A stretch of DNA of 64,000 nt from Liquidambar formosana (taxonomy: Eukaryota; Streptophyta; Magnoliopsida; Saxifragales; Altingiaceae), in assembly GCA_039720395.1 (NCBI GenBank), contig CM077822.1:20791267-20855266 (forward strand). Direction: 5' to 3'. Below are positions 12,777 through 24,714 of this stretch, piece by piece. The position numbers and the translations under genes were made by a program. The notes beneath the pieces are model-generated. The model did no database searches. It was given only the letters and a program-made list of their open reading frames with translations, and had not been told where the DNA came from. The number at the start of each line of letters is the position of its first letter. Position 1 is the stretch's first letter.

Positions 12777-15472
12777 TGTGAACCCCGGAAATTGGGCCCA
12801 CGAGGGATTGACAAAAAGATTAGTTTGTTTGAAAAGAAAAAGGAGTCGCCACCTTATTTTTTAAAGGAAACAAGGAAAACCCTAAAAATAATTTGTTTTA
12901 AGAAAACAATTTGAATGACTCCATGTTTAAAAAGGAAAGGCAAAAAACAGTCTTTTGGAAACCAAAGAAATCAGGGATTCGGAGGCTAAGTTATGACATG
13001 GGAAGGTTCTAGGCAAAGCCTATAGGCACCCATGTCACCCTTTCGGTCTCTCAGTTCATTTGGGCTAAATCAAGATCTTTCCATACAAAAATCAGCAAGT
13101 ATATCATCACAAGATAGCATGCATATCATATATTTCATTCATCCATCCATGCATAATAAACAAACAAAACAGAAAATAAAGAAAAAGAAAACAAAACAAA
13201 AAGAAACCTAGGATGCTTGGATCCTAGAACGGACTTGAGCCTCACGAAGAGCGCCTACGTACCATGCAACGAAATACATGGATCAAAGTCCACGTAGTTC
13301 GATTAGAAATAGGGTTAAGACTTAATACAAACCTATGGTTAAAACCCTAGGTTTCCTTATTTGAAAGAGAATCAAATAAACAAGTTTGAATTTGGAAAAT
13401 TCCACAAAATGGAAACTTTAACAAAAACTAGAATTTTATTTAACAAGGAAACCTCTAATTATACCATAAACTCATATTAGGAAATAACCCTAAAGAGGGA
13501 GAAGGGAAAGAGTTATGGAAGGGAGGTGAATTGGGGCACCTTCACACCCACTTACCTGAGCGCAACGACTCCAAGCATTAGCCATTTCAAGCATTGGCAG
13601 CCCCATTTGCCATAGGACAAATACCACACCTATTTGCACCCTTACACGTGCTCAAAACCATGCAAAAACACTAACATGCAAATCTGGACAGAATAGTACT
13701 AAGGCCTAAAATCATCCGCTAAGCATGCCAACAGTAAAAACAGCAAACTTTCATAAGCCTTAACATATTCCTAGAACCATATTATGCATAAAACCCTAGA
13801 AATAAACTAATCATGCATGCAAAAATATCATATTTACTCCATATGAAAAACATATACAGCAAACATGAAGAAAAACCATTGGAAAGACCTACTTTAACAT
13901 GCTGTATAAAAACTAACATAAAACAAGGACTCTAAACCCTAAACTCACAAATATGCTTAAAAACATACAAAACCAACTCTAAACATGCTAAAATAAAAGT
14001 AAACAGAACCTAAACCATGCATATTAATTAACTAAAGCAATAAAACATGACAAGAAACCTAACTTTAACATACTATCCTAGAACAAGGACAACAGAAACA
14101 CAAGAACCATAACTATGCATTGGAACCTATGAACTAACTCTAAAGCATGAAAAACTCCTCATGAACATCATCAATATCACATGTATTAACTAATAGAAAC
14201 TTCAATTCATGGTAGAAATTACAAGCATTACATGCAATAGAGCTATCCTACATGATACCTTTGTTTAAGCTTGAACAGAAAAGAGGAATACCTTAGGAAG
14301 AGCCCTCCTTGCTGCTGTATGGACTCCCTCTTGCTCTTGTGGATGTCTTCAATCAATGTTCTTCAAGGCTACAGCAGGTCCTCTAGCTCTCCTTCAAGTC
14401 TCTCTCTCTTATTCTCTCTCAAACACTCAAGTATTAATGCATAAAGTGGCTCCCCTTGTGCTAAAGCATAGGGGGGTATTTATAGACTTCAATTAGGATT
14501 AACCAATGGCTGGGATTAAAACCCTAACAATTAATCCAAGGGCTATTAGAGACCCCCTTGGGGCTTAAGTAACTTAGAAGTTACCAAAAATTAGAAGAAA
14601 ACTCGTCCAAAAGAGTCCTTGTTCGTCAAAATAGGGAGGAATCCGCTTCAGCAAGGAAACATAGAGCAATTAGGAAAGTGGCCTCGGGTGACCACCCAAG
14701 GCTGGGCGGCTAGCCACCTAGGCCCAGGCGGCTAGCCGCCCAGGCTTGGGTGGTCACCCGAGCCCACTTCTGATTTTTCTCCTATTTTGCTTCCTAATTC
14801 TTCTAGAAGTGTTTCAGGGGGCAAATTAACTCCGATTTTGATGAAACAAAAGCCAAAACGACCGTGTTTCGATGAGGAATATGTTTTTGAACATTTTAGG
14901 GTGAAAACCACTAACCATGGGGGCATGGTTAGGTTTGAACAAGGCGGTTAACCACTATGCTCTACCTTTGCTAAGCATAGGTATGCACATAGGATCAAAC
15001 CAAACACTTTCCACATCAAAATTGAACTCCATAAAACACTTTTGGGGGTAAAATGATGACTAATGAAAGTCAATTTGAAAAGATTTGGTTGATAATTGTG
15101 AGTCAATTAGAGCTAACCCAAGGAAAGGTCAATTAACCAACTTGAACTGTATTGAGCCATTTTAATCCTGAGCCATTGACTTATCAAATTGAGCCTAGAA
15201 ATACCTCTTATGCATCCATATGAACTCCAATTGACAATTTGGAGATCATTCCAAGGTCAAATGAAAAGTTTGTGACCTAAAAGACGATTATGCCCCTCAA
15301 GTCACAAAAGCTCTTATTATCCCTCAAGATCAACTCCGAATTGAACCAAAATTCATATCCATTGTCCTTGTAACTCTAGAAACCTAATGCAAGAGACTAG
15401 ACTCAAAAAGAAAACAAAAACATGCATGAAATGATGAGCCCTAGTAAGGTGGTGCAAAAATGGGGTGTGACA
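12777..15472 (-). mobile_element. Solo LTR, about 2.7 kb, Ty3/gypsy-like
   Basis: On the minus strand it starts TGTCACACCCC (15472) and ends GGGGTTCACA (12777), i.e. TG..CA. Flanks are CTAAG on the left and CTAAA on the right, a five-base target duplication with one change. No primer-binding site, polypurine tract or coding region adjoins it, so it is best read as a solo LTR left by LTR-LTR recombination. The conserved phrase AAGGAGTCGCCACCTTATTT is common in large plant gypsy LTRs. Confidence 0.75.
14683..14762. repeat. GC-rich 33-nt inverted repeat (hairpin) inside the LTR
   Basis: Arms 14683-14715 and 14730-14762 are reverse complements with one mismatch, separated by 14 nt. Each arm contains GGCGGCTAGCC and GGTGACCACCC words. 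The hairpin stands out from the AT-rich LTR around it. Confidence 0.9.
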
Positions 15473-16030
15473 CTAAACGTCAACTTACCTCTACCGCATG
15501 AGAAAGAGCAAGTAATACCACAAAAAAAAAAAACAAAAAAAAAAAAGGAAAAAAAAAAGGTGAGAAATTTATCTTTTGGGGAATTTATCTTTCGGTGACC
15601 ATTTCCCAGCTTAATACCAAAGAAAGAAAGTTAGTAGTCCTTTTGAAGCGCTTATCAAGTCAATTTGTGATAAGTGACAAACAATATCCTTTGTTTGGTA
15701 TTAAGTTGGAAAGTGTGACTAAAAGTAGTTTTCTTAAAAGTCACTTAAAGTAACTTTTTGGCAAAATTACATTTTAATGACTATTTCCAAAATTAATATG
15801 AAACAATGGAAGTTAGTTGTCATTTTAGCACACATTTATAGTCACTTTGTAGCAAGTTGATAGAAGATATCCTTTTTTGGTATTAGATTACAAAATGGTT
15901 ACTAAAGAGTAATTTTACCAAAAAGGAAATTCCGTCCCTGTTTCAGCATGTGAAAGGAAAAAAAAGAAAAAAAAAAGGAAAAAATTCTCATTTTGACACT
16001 TGGCACGTAAAGGGGTGCCAATCCTCCGTT
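15473..16030. repeat. Degenerate MITE-like dispersed repeat
   Basis: Two half-inverted stretches contain the phrase TTTGGTATTAAGTTGGAAAG and its near complement. Related sequence occurs at 57716-57905 and 62650-62805. A-rich tracts lie at 15515-15558 and 15955-15985. No coding sequence. Confidence 0.45.
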
Positions 16031-17390
16031 TTAGATATATACTAAAATGGACCCGCGCGATGCGCGAGAACCAAACAGTAATATCATTTAAAGTACTTAT
16101 ATAAGTACTAAAAATGCTATTATTCTCTCTCAGTCTAATTAAACAGGATTATTAGAAAAAAGAGATTTAACAATCAATGTGAAATAAAAAAATCGGTTAA
16201 ACTTAAGTAGTCAGGTTTTTAAGTTTACGAAACAACCTTTTAATGTTGATCCTACAGTCAAGATTATTCTTTTGACAACTTATATTAAAGGAATGAGAAG
16301 GAAGGTTGTACAGGGGAAAGGGAAGAAAAAAAATAAAATAAAATAAAGGAAGGGATAAGTGAAAAGAAGAGGAAAAGAAGGCTGTACCAAGGGGAAGAAA
16401 AAAAACAAAGAAAAAAAAGGAAGGAATGGATAGAAAAAAGGAAGAGGGAGAAGGAAGGCTGTATGGGGGTTGCTCACATCAAAGTATGGGCCCAAAGATT
16501 AAGAGAAAGATGAAATTTGAAGGGAAGGGCTATTAAGAAACTACCTCATATAGTGTTGATGCCACCTCACGTCTCCCTTTTTTTCTTTTTCTTTTTTGTT
16601 TTTCTCTCCATCGTCACACTCTCAATCACTCTCTCTCTTCCTCCTTTTTTTTCCTTCTCCAGTCACACTTTCTCTGTTACTCTCTCTCTCCTTTATCTCC
16701 CCCCCTCTCCTCTTCCATCTTCCTCCATTTCTCTCTCCTCTTCCTCACCTCTTCCTCCATTTTTTTTCGCTCTTTTTTTTTTTTTTTTTCTCTCCACCGT
16801 GACACTTTCAATCACTCTCTCTCTGCCTCTTCTTTTTTTCTTTCTCCAATCACACTCTCTCTGTCACTCTCTCTCTTCCTTTATCTCTTCCCCTCTCCTC
16901 TTGCATCTTCCTCCATTTCTCTCTTTCCTCTTCCTCGCCTCTTCCTCCATTTTTTTTCCCTCTTTTTTTTTCTCTCCACCGTCACACTCTCAGTCACTCT
17001 CTCTCTTCCTCTTTTTTTTTTCTTTCTCCAATCACACTCTCTCTTCCTTTATCTCCCCCATCTCCTCTTCCATCTTCCTCCATATCTCTCTCTCCTCTTC
17101 CTCCATTTTTTTTCCTTCTTTTTTTTTTTTTTTTTTTTCTCTCCACCATTACACTCTCAGTCACTCTCTCTCTAAATGGGTGGAAGAGCAAGAGAGAGAG
17201 GCAGTGGTTTCTGCTAGAGAAGAAAGAGAGAGAAAGAGGAGAAGCGTATGAGAGAAGCATGTGCTGACATCAGCTGTATGGGTCCAAAGTGAAAGAGAAT
17301 GAGGGATTAAGGAGGGAAGACTTATTAGGCTGCCACCTCAGCATTTGCTGATCTCACCAAAAAAACTCCTAATTATAATATAAGAATAGA
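16031..17390 (-). mobile_element. Probable non-autonomous Helitron
   Basis: Read on the minus strand, the segment starts TCTATTCTTATATTATAAT at 17390, a common plant Helitron 5' end, with host T at 17391. Near the other end is the GC-rich hairpin core CGCGCATCGCGCG (about 16053-16066), typical of the 3' subterminal hairpin, followed by CTAA at 16034-16031. The 3' border is uncertain because the flanking base is not the expected T. No Rep/helicase gene is present. The interior is the purine/pyrimidine-skewed array described separately. Confidence 0.5.
16590..17175 (+). repeat. Pyrimidine-rich tandem array, about 180 bp x 3.5
   Basis: The phrase CTCTCCACCGTCACACTCTC recurs with variants near 16603, 16790, 16973 and 17140, each followed by similar CT-rich text and a T run. 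Flanking stretches (16290-16540 and 17175-17320) are purine-rich on the same strand, so strand asymmetry flips twice. A 244-codon open frame (16517-17251) over the array is low-complexity Ser/Leu/Phe/Pro and I do not regard it as a gene. Confidence 0.8.
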
Positions 17391-18317
17391 TAATAGATGG
17401 ACGAGTTTGCCCTTTGCAAGTCGATTGGTTTTATTTTTTCTTCAAAGACCAAAACAACACAAACCCACCTCTGTTACAAGTTTACAGTATCACCGGCGGC
17501 GATGTCACCAGGTGCAAAAATTTACCCGTCATCCATGTGCGCAAATCATTGTCTTCAACTTCTCAACCACCACATGGCAGGACTCCTCTCCCATACCCCA
17601 AAGACAGAACGCGTAACCCACTTGCCACCGTGTAAATTGGATCAGATTTGGGATGATCGGTTTAGGTTTTCGGGTGGGTTTTCTTCTCCGATGGAGTGTT
17701 GGGTATGTCCGTTTCATTTGCACAAGAAATGGTGGGTATAGTGGAGGTGGATGGAGTGGTAACGGTGGAAGGCGAGGTAGCGGAGCTTGATGCGGGCTCG
17801 AATCTGAGATCTACTTGCCGGCGGCGAGTGGGATATGTTTCTTGGGGCTTTGTGGTCGACGGCGAGGGCGGTTTCAAATCAAACCCATCCCTAACCCCAC
17901 ATGGCCGTGCGATAACCCAAATCGCTGGCCAGAGCAAAACCTTCACGATTCGCGTCTCACAGTCGTGATCCCCATTTCTAACCCAAAGAAAAGTCGCTGT
18001 AACCCTCCTCGCCGTCAACTCCATCCCTAACCTCCTTATTCTTGCTTTTATTTTTATTTTTATTTTAAAAATAAAAATGTTAGAAACAAAAATAAAAAAT
18101 TCATGACCATTGTGGGGATGGATGAAGGCGGTGATGGAGGAAGGCAAGATGGATACTCTAAAAGAAAAAGATAATGAAAATGACGAAGAAGATGAAAGGG
18201 AGAAGCCATGGCCGCAATTAGTTCTGCCATAACACCTTTGCTGTTAACTACTCTAGTACCCAACAGGATTACCATGAAGGCTTTGACTTTAAGGGTAAAT
18301 CTGTCCATCAAGGAGTT
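17391..18317 (+). repeat. Block X, copy A (segmental duplication)
   Basis: Closely matches 54224-55009 plus 55776-55928. It contains several short overlapping open frames, none with a known domain, and the common copy differences do not favour any frame. The last 110 bp (from 18208) run straight into the BBD relic. Homology to the second copy stops at AAGGAGTT (18317), which is also where block Y homology begins. Confidence 0.75.
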
Positions 18318-20416
18318 ATCTACCAGATTATGCTCCTCATCCTGCTATTGTGCTAAAGATGGAAGATGGAAGCAATCTTCTTCTCCTTTTAATTGTTTGT
18401 GAGTATATTGCATCCAGCTGTTAAATAGATGAACTGAGAGAACTTTTGAAAACTGCATTAGATGCTATTAGCTAAATGTTTCCTCCTGAAATGTGATGAT
18501 TTGCCTTTAATTTTAGTGCAAATGCCTAGCTTGATACTAATGGATTTCAATGGTGTAAGATTACTATAAAATTATGGGTATACGGAATACCTCAGCCGAA
18601 ACAAATCGGATCTTTGTACTTGAATTACAAGTCCCACCCAATCACGAACTTTGAAGATGCACCCACTCGTCAATGGAGAAGGCTACTAGAGTCTCTCCAA
18701 TAATATCCACACTCCAAATTCAATGGCTATGGTGATGGTTGCCAGAGAGATGAAACAGAGAGAAGAAAGGGCTGGAATATTTTCACATTACATCTGTTGA
18801 CCTCAACAGACACACATATATATAGGTATATCTTATGTCTGTTCCCAACAGACATAACCCATTTAATCCAACTAACCCATGTGAGCGCTCCATGGGTTGT
18901 GGGTCAGGTCAAAACCCGATCCAAATACCAACAAGTGGAAATGCCTAGCTTGATGGTGATGGCTGCAGTTTGCAAAATTCAAAGTGTATGTTTTATGGTT
19001 GATATAGCTGTTTGAATTTATTTATTTATTTATTTTAAATATGAGAAACCCCGGGCCCATGTGAAACCTCCTAACCCACATGAGCCAGTTGATATAGCTG
19101 TCTAATTTTGATATAAGCATATTCTTGTCTAATTTAAATGTTATTGAAGTTGGTATTTGTGTCTCAGGCTAGGCCCACTCCATATCAAATAATAAAGCAG
19201 ATGATAGATAAGATGGGTATGCCCTATGCTTTTTCTCCTCTAATTCTTTCATGTTTTTTATTCTAGATGTCCAATATCTTTAGAACTTATGTTTTTATAG
19301 AACCTTAAATCTACTTGTTCTTTTCTTGTCTAATTATTGAAGGTGAAACTTGCCCAAGTCACGAAGAGAGTGCAGGAAGCATATTTTGCTAGGTTATACC
19401 TTACAAAGGCAACTTCCACTGTTTGCCCTTGATTCACCCAGCAAACATGTGAAACCGGTTATACCTTAGATGCAAATTGCAAATTGCAAATTGAGTAATT
19501 GGTTAGCTGATCATATCTTCAATGCATGGATAGATGGATTATGAAGCAGAGACTCTTAGTTTCGATATTCGATCTTCTGATGTCATTAACATTGCAGTGA
19601 GATGCAAGGTACTTTGGCTCCCCTCAATACTTATTATTAAATTTATTTTCAAACAAGAGGTGTTGAAACTGTCTTTAGAGCGTGTTTGGCAGGAGCAGAA
19701 TCGGGGGGAAAGGAATGGTTGAAACTATTCCTTTCCCTTGTTTGGCATAGGTGGAAAATGTGGAATCATTAGAAAGGAAAGGATGGAAGGGATTTGGAAT
19801 GGCATCCATACAGTTTTTAATTCTGCCCATAAGTGGGTGGGATTGGGGGGAATGGTAAGCTTATTTAAGAAAGGCTTTCCCTCCAATTTTAGTAACTTTT
19901 TGATGCTTAACTGGAGAATGGAAATTCTTTTTATTTCCATTGATTCTCTTCCTTTCTCTTAGAATCTCTTGTACCAAACATCGTGTTTTGTGCCGATTGC
20001 ATACATGTTACCATGGAACAAGGACATATTCCAAATTTATCCGGTTGCAAAAGTTTGACATGGAAAATATTGGACCTCTTTAAGTATGACATTAGCCACA
20101 GGCATCCTTTAGTTGGTTAGCAGTATGGCCAAGTTGTCCCATATCTTTTTATTCCGAGGGAAGGCGTCTTGATGCATGCGACAGCTTGGATCTCCCTCTA
20201 TGTCTTTGCCCAAGTGGAAACAGGGCAGGTTTACGTATTGCAACCAATATATATTTCATTGCTACTGAGATGGTAAATGCTAATTTTTTGCCATATCACA
20301 TGTAGGAGTCTATACAAGCAAACAAGTATTTGGCCTGCGATGATGGAATGAAAATTGTGGAACCTGCAAACCCAGCAGGACAAGCTCCTCTATCATCCAC
20401 AGAAGTGGATAGCTAG
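18208..20416 (+). pseudogene. Bifunctional nuclease (BBD/DUF151 family) relic, copy A
   Basis: Exon pieces in order match plant bifunctional nucleases: HPAIVLKMEDG (exon ending 18398, donor GTGAGT), MPSLMVMAAVCKIQ (18517-18983, split by an insertion), ARPTPYQIIKQMIDKMG (19168-19216), VKLAQVTKRVQEAYFARLYL (from 19343), EAETLSFDIRSSDVINIAV (19534-19609) and NKYLACDDGMKIVEPANPA ending at TAG 20416. Intact family members are nucleases with RNase and DNase activity, linked to basal defence in Arabidopsis. Here the N-terminal half is not readable, one exon carries a roughly 390-bp insertion, and the VKLAQV exon lacks a clean junction on both sides. I regard it as a pseudogene. Copy B is at 41779-43212. 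Confidence 0.8.
18537..18931. mobile_element. Unclassified insertion in a BBD exon
   Basis: The words GTGCAAATGCCTAGCTTGAT (18517-18536) and GTGGAAATGCCTAGCTTGAT (18934-18953) flank about 395 bp of foreign sequence. The flanking words are the same exon text repeated, so they read as a 16-base target duplication. The insert has no poly-A, TG..CA or inverted ends that I could recognise, so the class is open. Confidence 0.5.
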
Positions 20417-22060
20417 ATTGATAATTCTATTCACATGGTCTTCATTCAGTTTGGATGTTAAACAATTGGTATCCGAAGTGTTATTTTCTTTCGTTTTTCT
20501 TTCTACTATTTTTTTCATTCACACTCTCAACTTAAAGATACGAAACTTAAAAAAGGCTGCCTCTCACGGGCACGTGCACCTTAGCCCTTAGCCCCTCATT
20601 CCTTTTAAGGGATAGGTTTGCCCTTTTAACAATCTGTAAAGTGATTAAGTGAGTTGATTTTTGTGATTCCTTCCAAACTTTATAATATCATAATTTCATT
20701 TTATATGTTTTTTTGAAAACGAAAAACTTCGGCAATTTTGCTTACTTAACAAGCTAAAGAGCTGCTTTTGCTTTACCCATCTCAAGTGAACATGAGAAAA
20801 CACCACCATCCGATCACCATTGACAACATCATTGGTATCCTTGGTTAATTGGTTTTGTTCAATTGCTACGGTATAGAATTTATATTGACTTCACACAGAA
20901 ATTTCTCTGTTTACCAAAATTATATTCTCTTCACAAAATTAAATTCTCCATTTACCATCCCATCCTTGCTTCAAAACGGAGAACTCTAGACTTGGATTCA
21001 GTGCTAGGCGAGCCCAGGACTGTGCTAGGGTAACCTGAGCGATTGAGTTAATATTTTGACAGAAAAATAAAAAAGGTACCATCAAAATGACCAAAATGAT
21101 TTCATGAGCACATTTTTAATCTTTAATGTGAGTCGTCAAAATCAAAGTTCAACGGCTCAAATTACCCCAACACCGTAGTGGACTTAAACTGAATCCAAAT
21201 CCCAGAGAACTCCATAACCCGTTTGCTTCGAAGGAAAAAAACAGAGTGCGAAATTCATAACCAATTGGAAAAACTGCACATATAAACACGGTGGGCAAAT
21301 TCCATAACCCACGAAAATTGTCTTCAGGGCGAATTCCATCACCCACGAACCATCCCCAACACAAGAAAAAATTTATTAAATAAAAAAGAAAATTCCATAA
21401 CCCAAACAACTTCGACAACCCATTGTTACAACAAGAGCATGGCTGAACCGAATGATATTTCAAAACCAAATTGGGAAATGGCATAGGTTTTGGTTGCAGG
21501 ATTTTAAGAATAATTTAAGTATTTTTTATTGATTGGTCGAAACTCGAAAGTTTTTTGGGGAAAAAGAAATGATCAATTTTATGTTGAAATATTCTGAAGC
21601 ATCGAGCCTAATCTTTATGACTTTCTTGAGAAGTCTCAATTGTTTTTCTTTCTTTTTTTTAATTTTTTTTTTTTGAATTTGTGAACTGGCGACTAATTAC
21701 ACTTCTGGTAGTACTAAACCTTGTGGGTAGAGGAGAAGAAGAATTGAAAATTTGGTGACATGGAAACTGCCGTATTGACTTATATCCAGACATTATACTT
21801 TGAAAAAGTGAATTGGGTACTCTATTGTCTCCATAGTCTCTTTGATGGGTAAGTTTGATCAGATTCTGGGAGAGTATGGACCCAGCGGTCTTTTTTTATT
21901 TATTTATTTATTTTGGTCTTTTATAAACAAGAGTATGTTGGAATCTGAACCTATCACAAACTCTACAAGATAGTCATCCATTCTTTTCTCTATTTTTATC
22001 TTAAAGCATCTCTAAGAGATCTATTTATTCAACCCCTGACAATTTTAGCTAATCGAATCA
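20417..22060. repeat. Block Y, copy A (non-coding)
   Basis: Matches 43213-43419 plus 49414-51895 (copy B), and 60503-62060 (copy C). At 20621-20640 it preserves the uninterrupted site (CCCTTTTAACAATCTGTAAA) into which the CACTA element of copy B inserted. No coding sequence seen. Confidence 0.75.
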
Positions 22061-23175
22061 CAAATAGAGTCCAGTTCACGACTGTAAATGCGCCACTCCA
22101 TCTGAGAAAACCCCATAGCTCACAGCAGCCATTCACTTATAGTATCTTTTACTTTTTCCAAATTACTGAGATGTTAACTTTAACGGAATGAAGTTTTGCC
22201 CCAAATCTTTGGTTTCCTCTCTCATCCTAGAAAACTCACCAAAACAGCATCCATAAAGGATGGATTTGCAATAAGAAAAATAAGCATAGAGTAGGGTTGA
22301 GAGGGTCGGATGGAATTGTGAGGAATTTTTTATATATATAGAAATTGGTCTTGCTTTTTTTCTTATAAATGGTAGTTGGTGTGAGCTAATCATGGATTGC
22401 CCGGAAAATTGGAACATGGATAGACAGTTGGGAGGGGACAGGCAAAAAATACCCAAGAAAAGATGGTTCTATGAAGTATTAAGTGATTATTCATCACTGT
22501 AACTCTTTTTTTTTTTTTAGCCACTGTTACTCAGTCGGTGCAATAACAATTTTTATCCTTCAAAATCCATTAATGAGGTATTGGGTTCCTATGTGTACTG
22601 AAGGCACCAACACAGACAACCAAGAAAACCATAAGAAACTCGGTGAAAGATCATTGATGACCCATCATTTCTCTGATCACCGTCAGAAGAGGAGTGATGA
22701 CAAAATCTTGGTCCGGCCACGAAATTCCATCGCCACAGATTGTGCTGATGATGCGAAACAGCGATGACAAAGATTATATATGAAGGGGTCATCAGAGAGT
22801 TGTTGACGGTGAAGATGATCGGAGAGTTGTCGACGGTGAGGGCAAAGTTGGAGCGAGATTGCAAGAAGAGGAAAGTGATGTCGCAAACGTCAAACTAACA
22901 TAGATAAGCTTGTGTTTACCCTTTTTTATTTAATTTTAAAAAGGTATATGACATGGAGAGGATCCACACCCGGTGGTGACTTCGAGCAAAGGCGCAATTG
23001 GAAATTGCCTGGATGCTTCCTCATGTTTGAATTAAAGTAAACCAAAGAGAAAAAGGGGAGACTGGTGAGCTTTTATTAGACTGCTATAGATTCTGTCCAG
23101 CTGCGAGTCTAATTTAGTCTATCTGCCAAGGAATTTGAAACACACCCAAGTTTGTAATTTTTCCATTTGCTTCAC
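22061..23175. other. Upstream region of the TNL pseudogene
   Basis: No gene or named element found. The last 200 bp resemble 59620-59800, the region upstream of the second TIR stub, so the old TNL promoter and 5' leader probably lie there. Confidence 0.5.
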
Positions 23176-23696
23176 ATGACGACCCAAAATCCATCTTCTT
23201 CTTCTTCTTCTTCTTCTTCTTCTTCTTCTTCTTCGGCCTCTAAATGGATTTAAGACGTCTTCGTGAGTTTCCGAGGCGAAGACACACGCAAGACCTTCAC
23301 CGACCATCTCTACCTGGCTCTGAACCAGAAAGGAATTCATACCTTCAAAGAAGATGAAAAGCTTGAGAGAGGAAAAGAAATTCTGCCAGGCCTCCTAAGA
23401 GCAATTGAAGAATCGAGGTTTTCTCTGATTGTTTTGTCCAACAACTATGCTTCTTCCACATGGTGCTTGGATGAGCTTGTGAAGATCCTTGAGTGCAAAG
23501 AGACCGGTTTTGCCCATTTTCTACAACGTGGATCCGTCGAAAGTAAGAAAGCAAACAGGGAGTTTCGCGAAAGGCGTTTGCTAAATACGAAGAAGAAGAT
23601 TTCGAGGGGAAGGTATGAGAAGGTGCAGAGGAGGAGGGCGGTTTTAACGGAGGTGGCCAACTTATCTGGTTGGGATTTACGCAAGATTGCAGATGG
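23176..23696 (+). pseudogene. TIR-domain exon of the TNL pseudogene
   Basis: From ATG 23176 the frame reads MTTQNP, a poly-Ser run coded by TCTTCT repeats, then SASKWI and a TAA (23251-23253) where the family usually has Tyr. Past the stop the same frame gives [33 protein letters not shown], and [20 protein letters not shown]. After KETG (about 23505) at least two frame changes are needed to reach the expected FYNVDPS, FAKYEEDFEG and [15 protein letters not shown] segments. The donor GT is at 23697 and leaves the reading frame matched to the next exon. Confidence 0.9.
23194..23234 (+). repeat. (CTT)n microsatellite coding poly-Ser
   Basis: About 13 repeats in the TIR leader. The second TIR stub (59801) has only about four, so the tract differs in length between paralogues. 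Confidence 0.9.
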
Positions 23697-23768
23697 GTGC
23701 ATAGTTTTCAACTGAAATGTCTCCTTTTTTCTTTTCTTTTTTTTTTTCTTATTTTTTTTTTTTTAAAT

Positions 23769-24278
23769 TGTTGAAGATCAACACCGCCTTCTTCAAAAAT
23801 CCAAATCTGTCTTCACCGTCTATCTCTAGATCCTTTTACAATCTTCTCCTTTCTTCGTCTTCTCTCCTCTCTCCAGATCTTTCTCCTTCTTTCCCTTCTT
23901 TATATTTCTCTCTCTTTCTAAAATCTTCTTGTTCTACTGCCATTGCTGATGTATCTAGGAGCTTCCAACACAAAGAACCGACCTGCTTAAGTCGGTGAAC
24001 AGCGGGTACAAATAGGGAGCACGGCTCCCATTTTGTGTGTGCAAGTGTGAGTGCTATCATAAGCTAGTCTTGGGTGTTCTTGAGTGTAGCATAGTTGTGT
24101 GTGAGTGTATGAGTTACTAGTGTATATAGCAAGTATAGAAAAGTAATGTGTAAGTGAGGTGTCCCTATTTGTATAGTTCATTTCCTTATGAGTGGTTGTG
24201 AGGTATTTGTGTATAATGTATTTTATACACAATAAATAAAAGAATTATTTTTATAATTCCGTTGCGTTCTACTCAACA
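23769..24278. mobile_element. Solo LTR in the first TNL intron
   Basis: Begins TGTTGAAGATC and ends ACTCAACA, giving six-base inverted ends TGTTGA/TCAACA. Flanks are TAAAT and AAAAT, a five-base duplication with one change. Length 510 bp. No internal region is present. Confidence 0.6.
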
Positions 24279-24383
24279 AAAATTACAATTAGGGATACGA
24301 GGATATCTCGCACATTATTCAGCCAAACTAATCTCAAAAGATTTGTGCAAAATTTTCCGTATCTATATATACAACGATAATTA

Positions 24384-24669
24384 CTCTCTCCATTCCTACA
24401 ATCCTACTTGGCTGTCCCTTTTGAAAAAACATGTTTTTTTATGAAAGCATTTAAATACTTTCACTGTTTCACATGAACATATATGTTTTAATATTTCAGT
24501 TTCATGCTCAAATGTATAAACATTGGAAAAATTAAAGATACACTACCTATGAGAAATAATATTTTAGGAAATTAAGTAAATTTAATCATTAAATTTTTGA
24601 ATGACGCTATAATTTTTAAACATCCAAAAAAAATAAAAATAAAGGTCTAATAAAATAGAATGGAAGGAG
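24384..24669. mobile_element. Stowaway-like MITE
   Basis: Ends CTCTCTCCATTCCTAC and GAATGGAAGGAG are inverted, flanked by TA on both sides (24382 and 24670). Length 286 bp, AT-rich, non-coding; TA duplication and end sequence fit Tc1/mariner-derived Stowaway. Confidence 0.7.
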
Positions 24670-24714
24670 TACGAGTTTTAAAGTGTAATCTTTCTTGCTT
24701 AATATAAAGTGGTA

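Noticed and set aside
16517..17251. 244-codon open frame over the pyrimidine-rich array
   Set aside because: Low-complexity Ser/Leu/Phe/Pro text created by CT repeats; several frames are open on the same stretch and no domain is visible.
17662..18147. 161-codon minus-strand open frame in block X
   Set aside because: The second copy of the block shortens and shifts it, and the peptide has no known motif; neither copy favours this frame.
18797..19015. Plus-strand 72-codon open frame
   Set aside because: It is part insertion sequence, part BBD exon; only the last third is real coding text.
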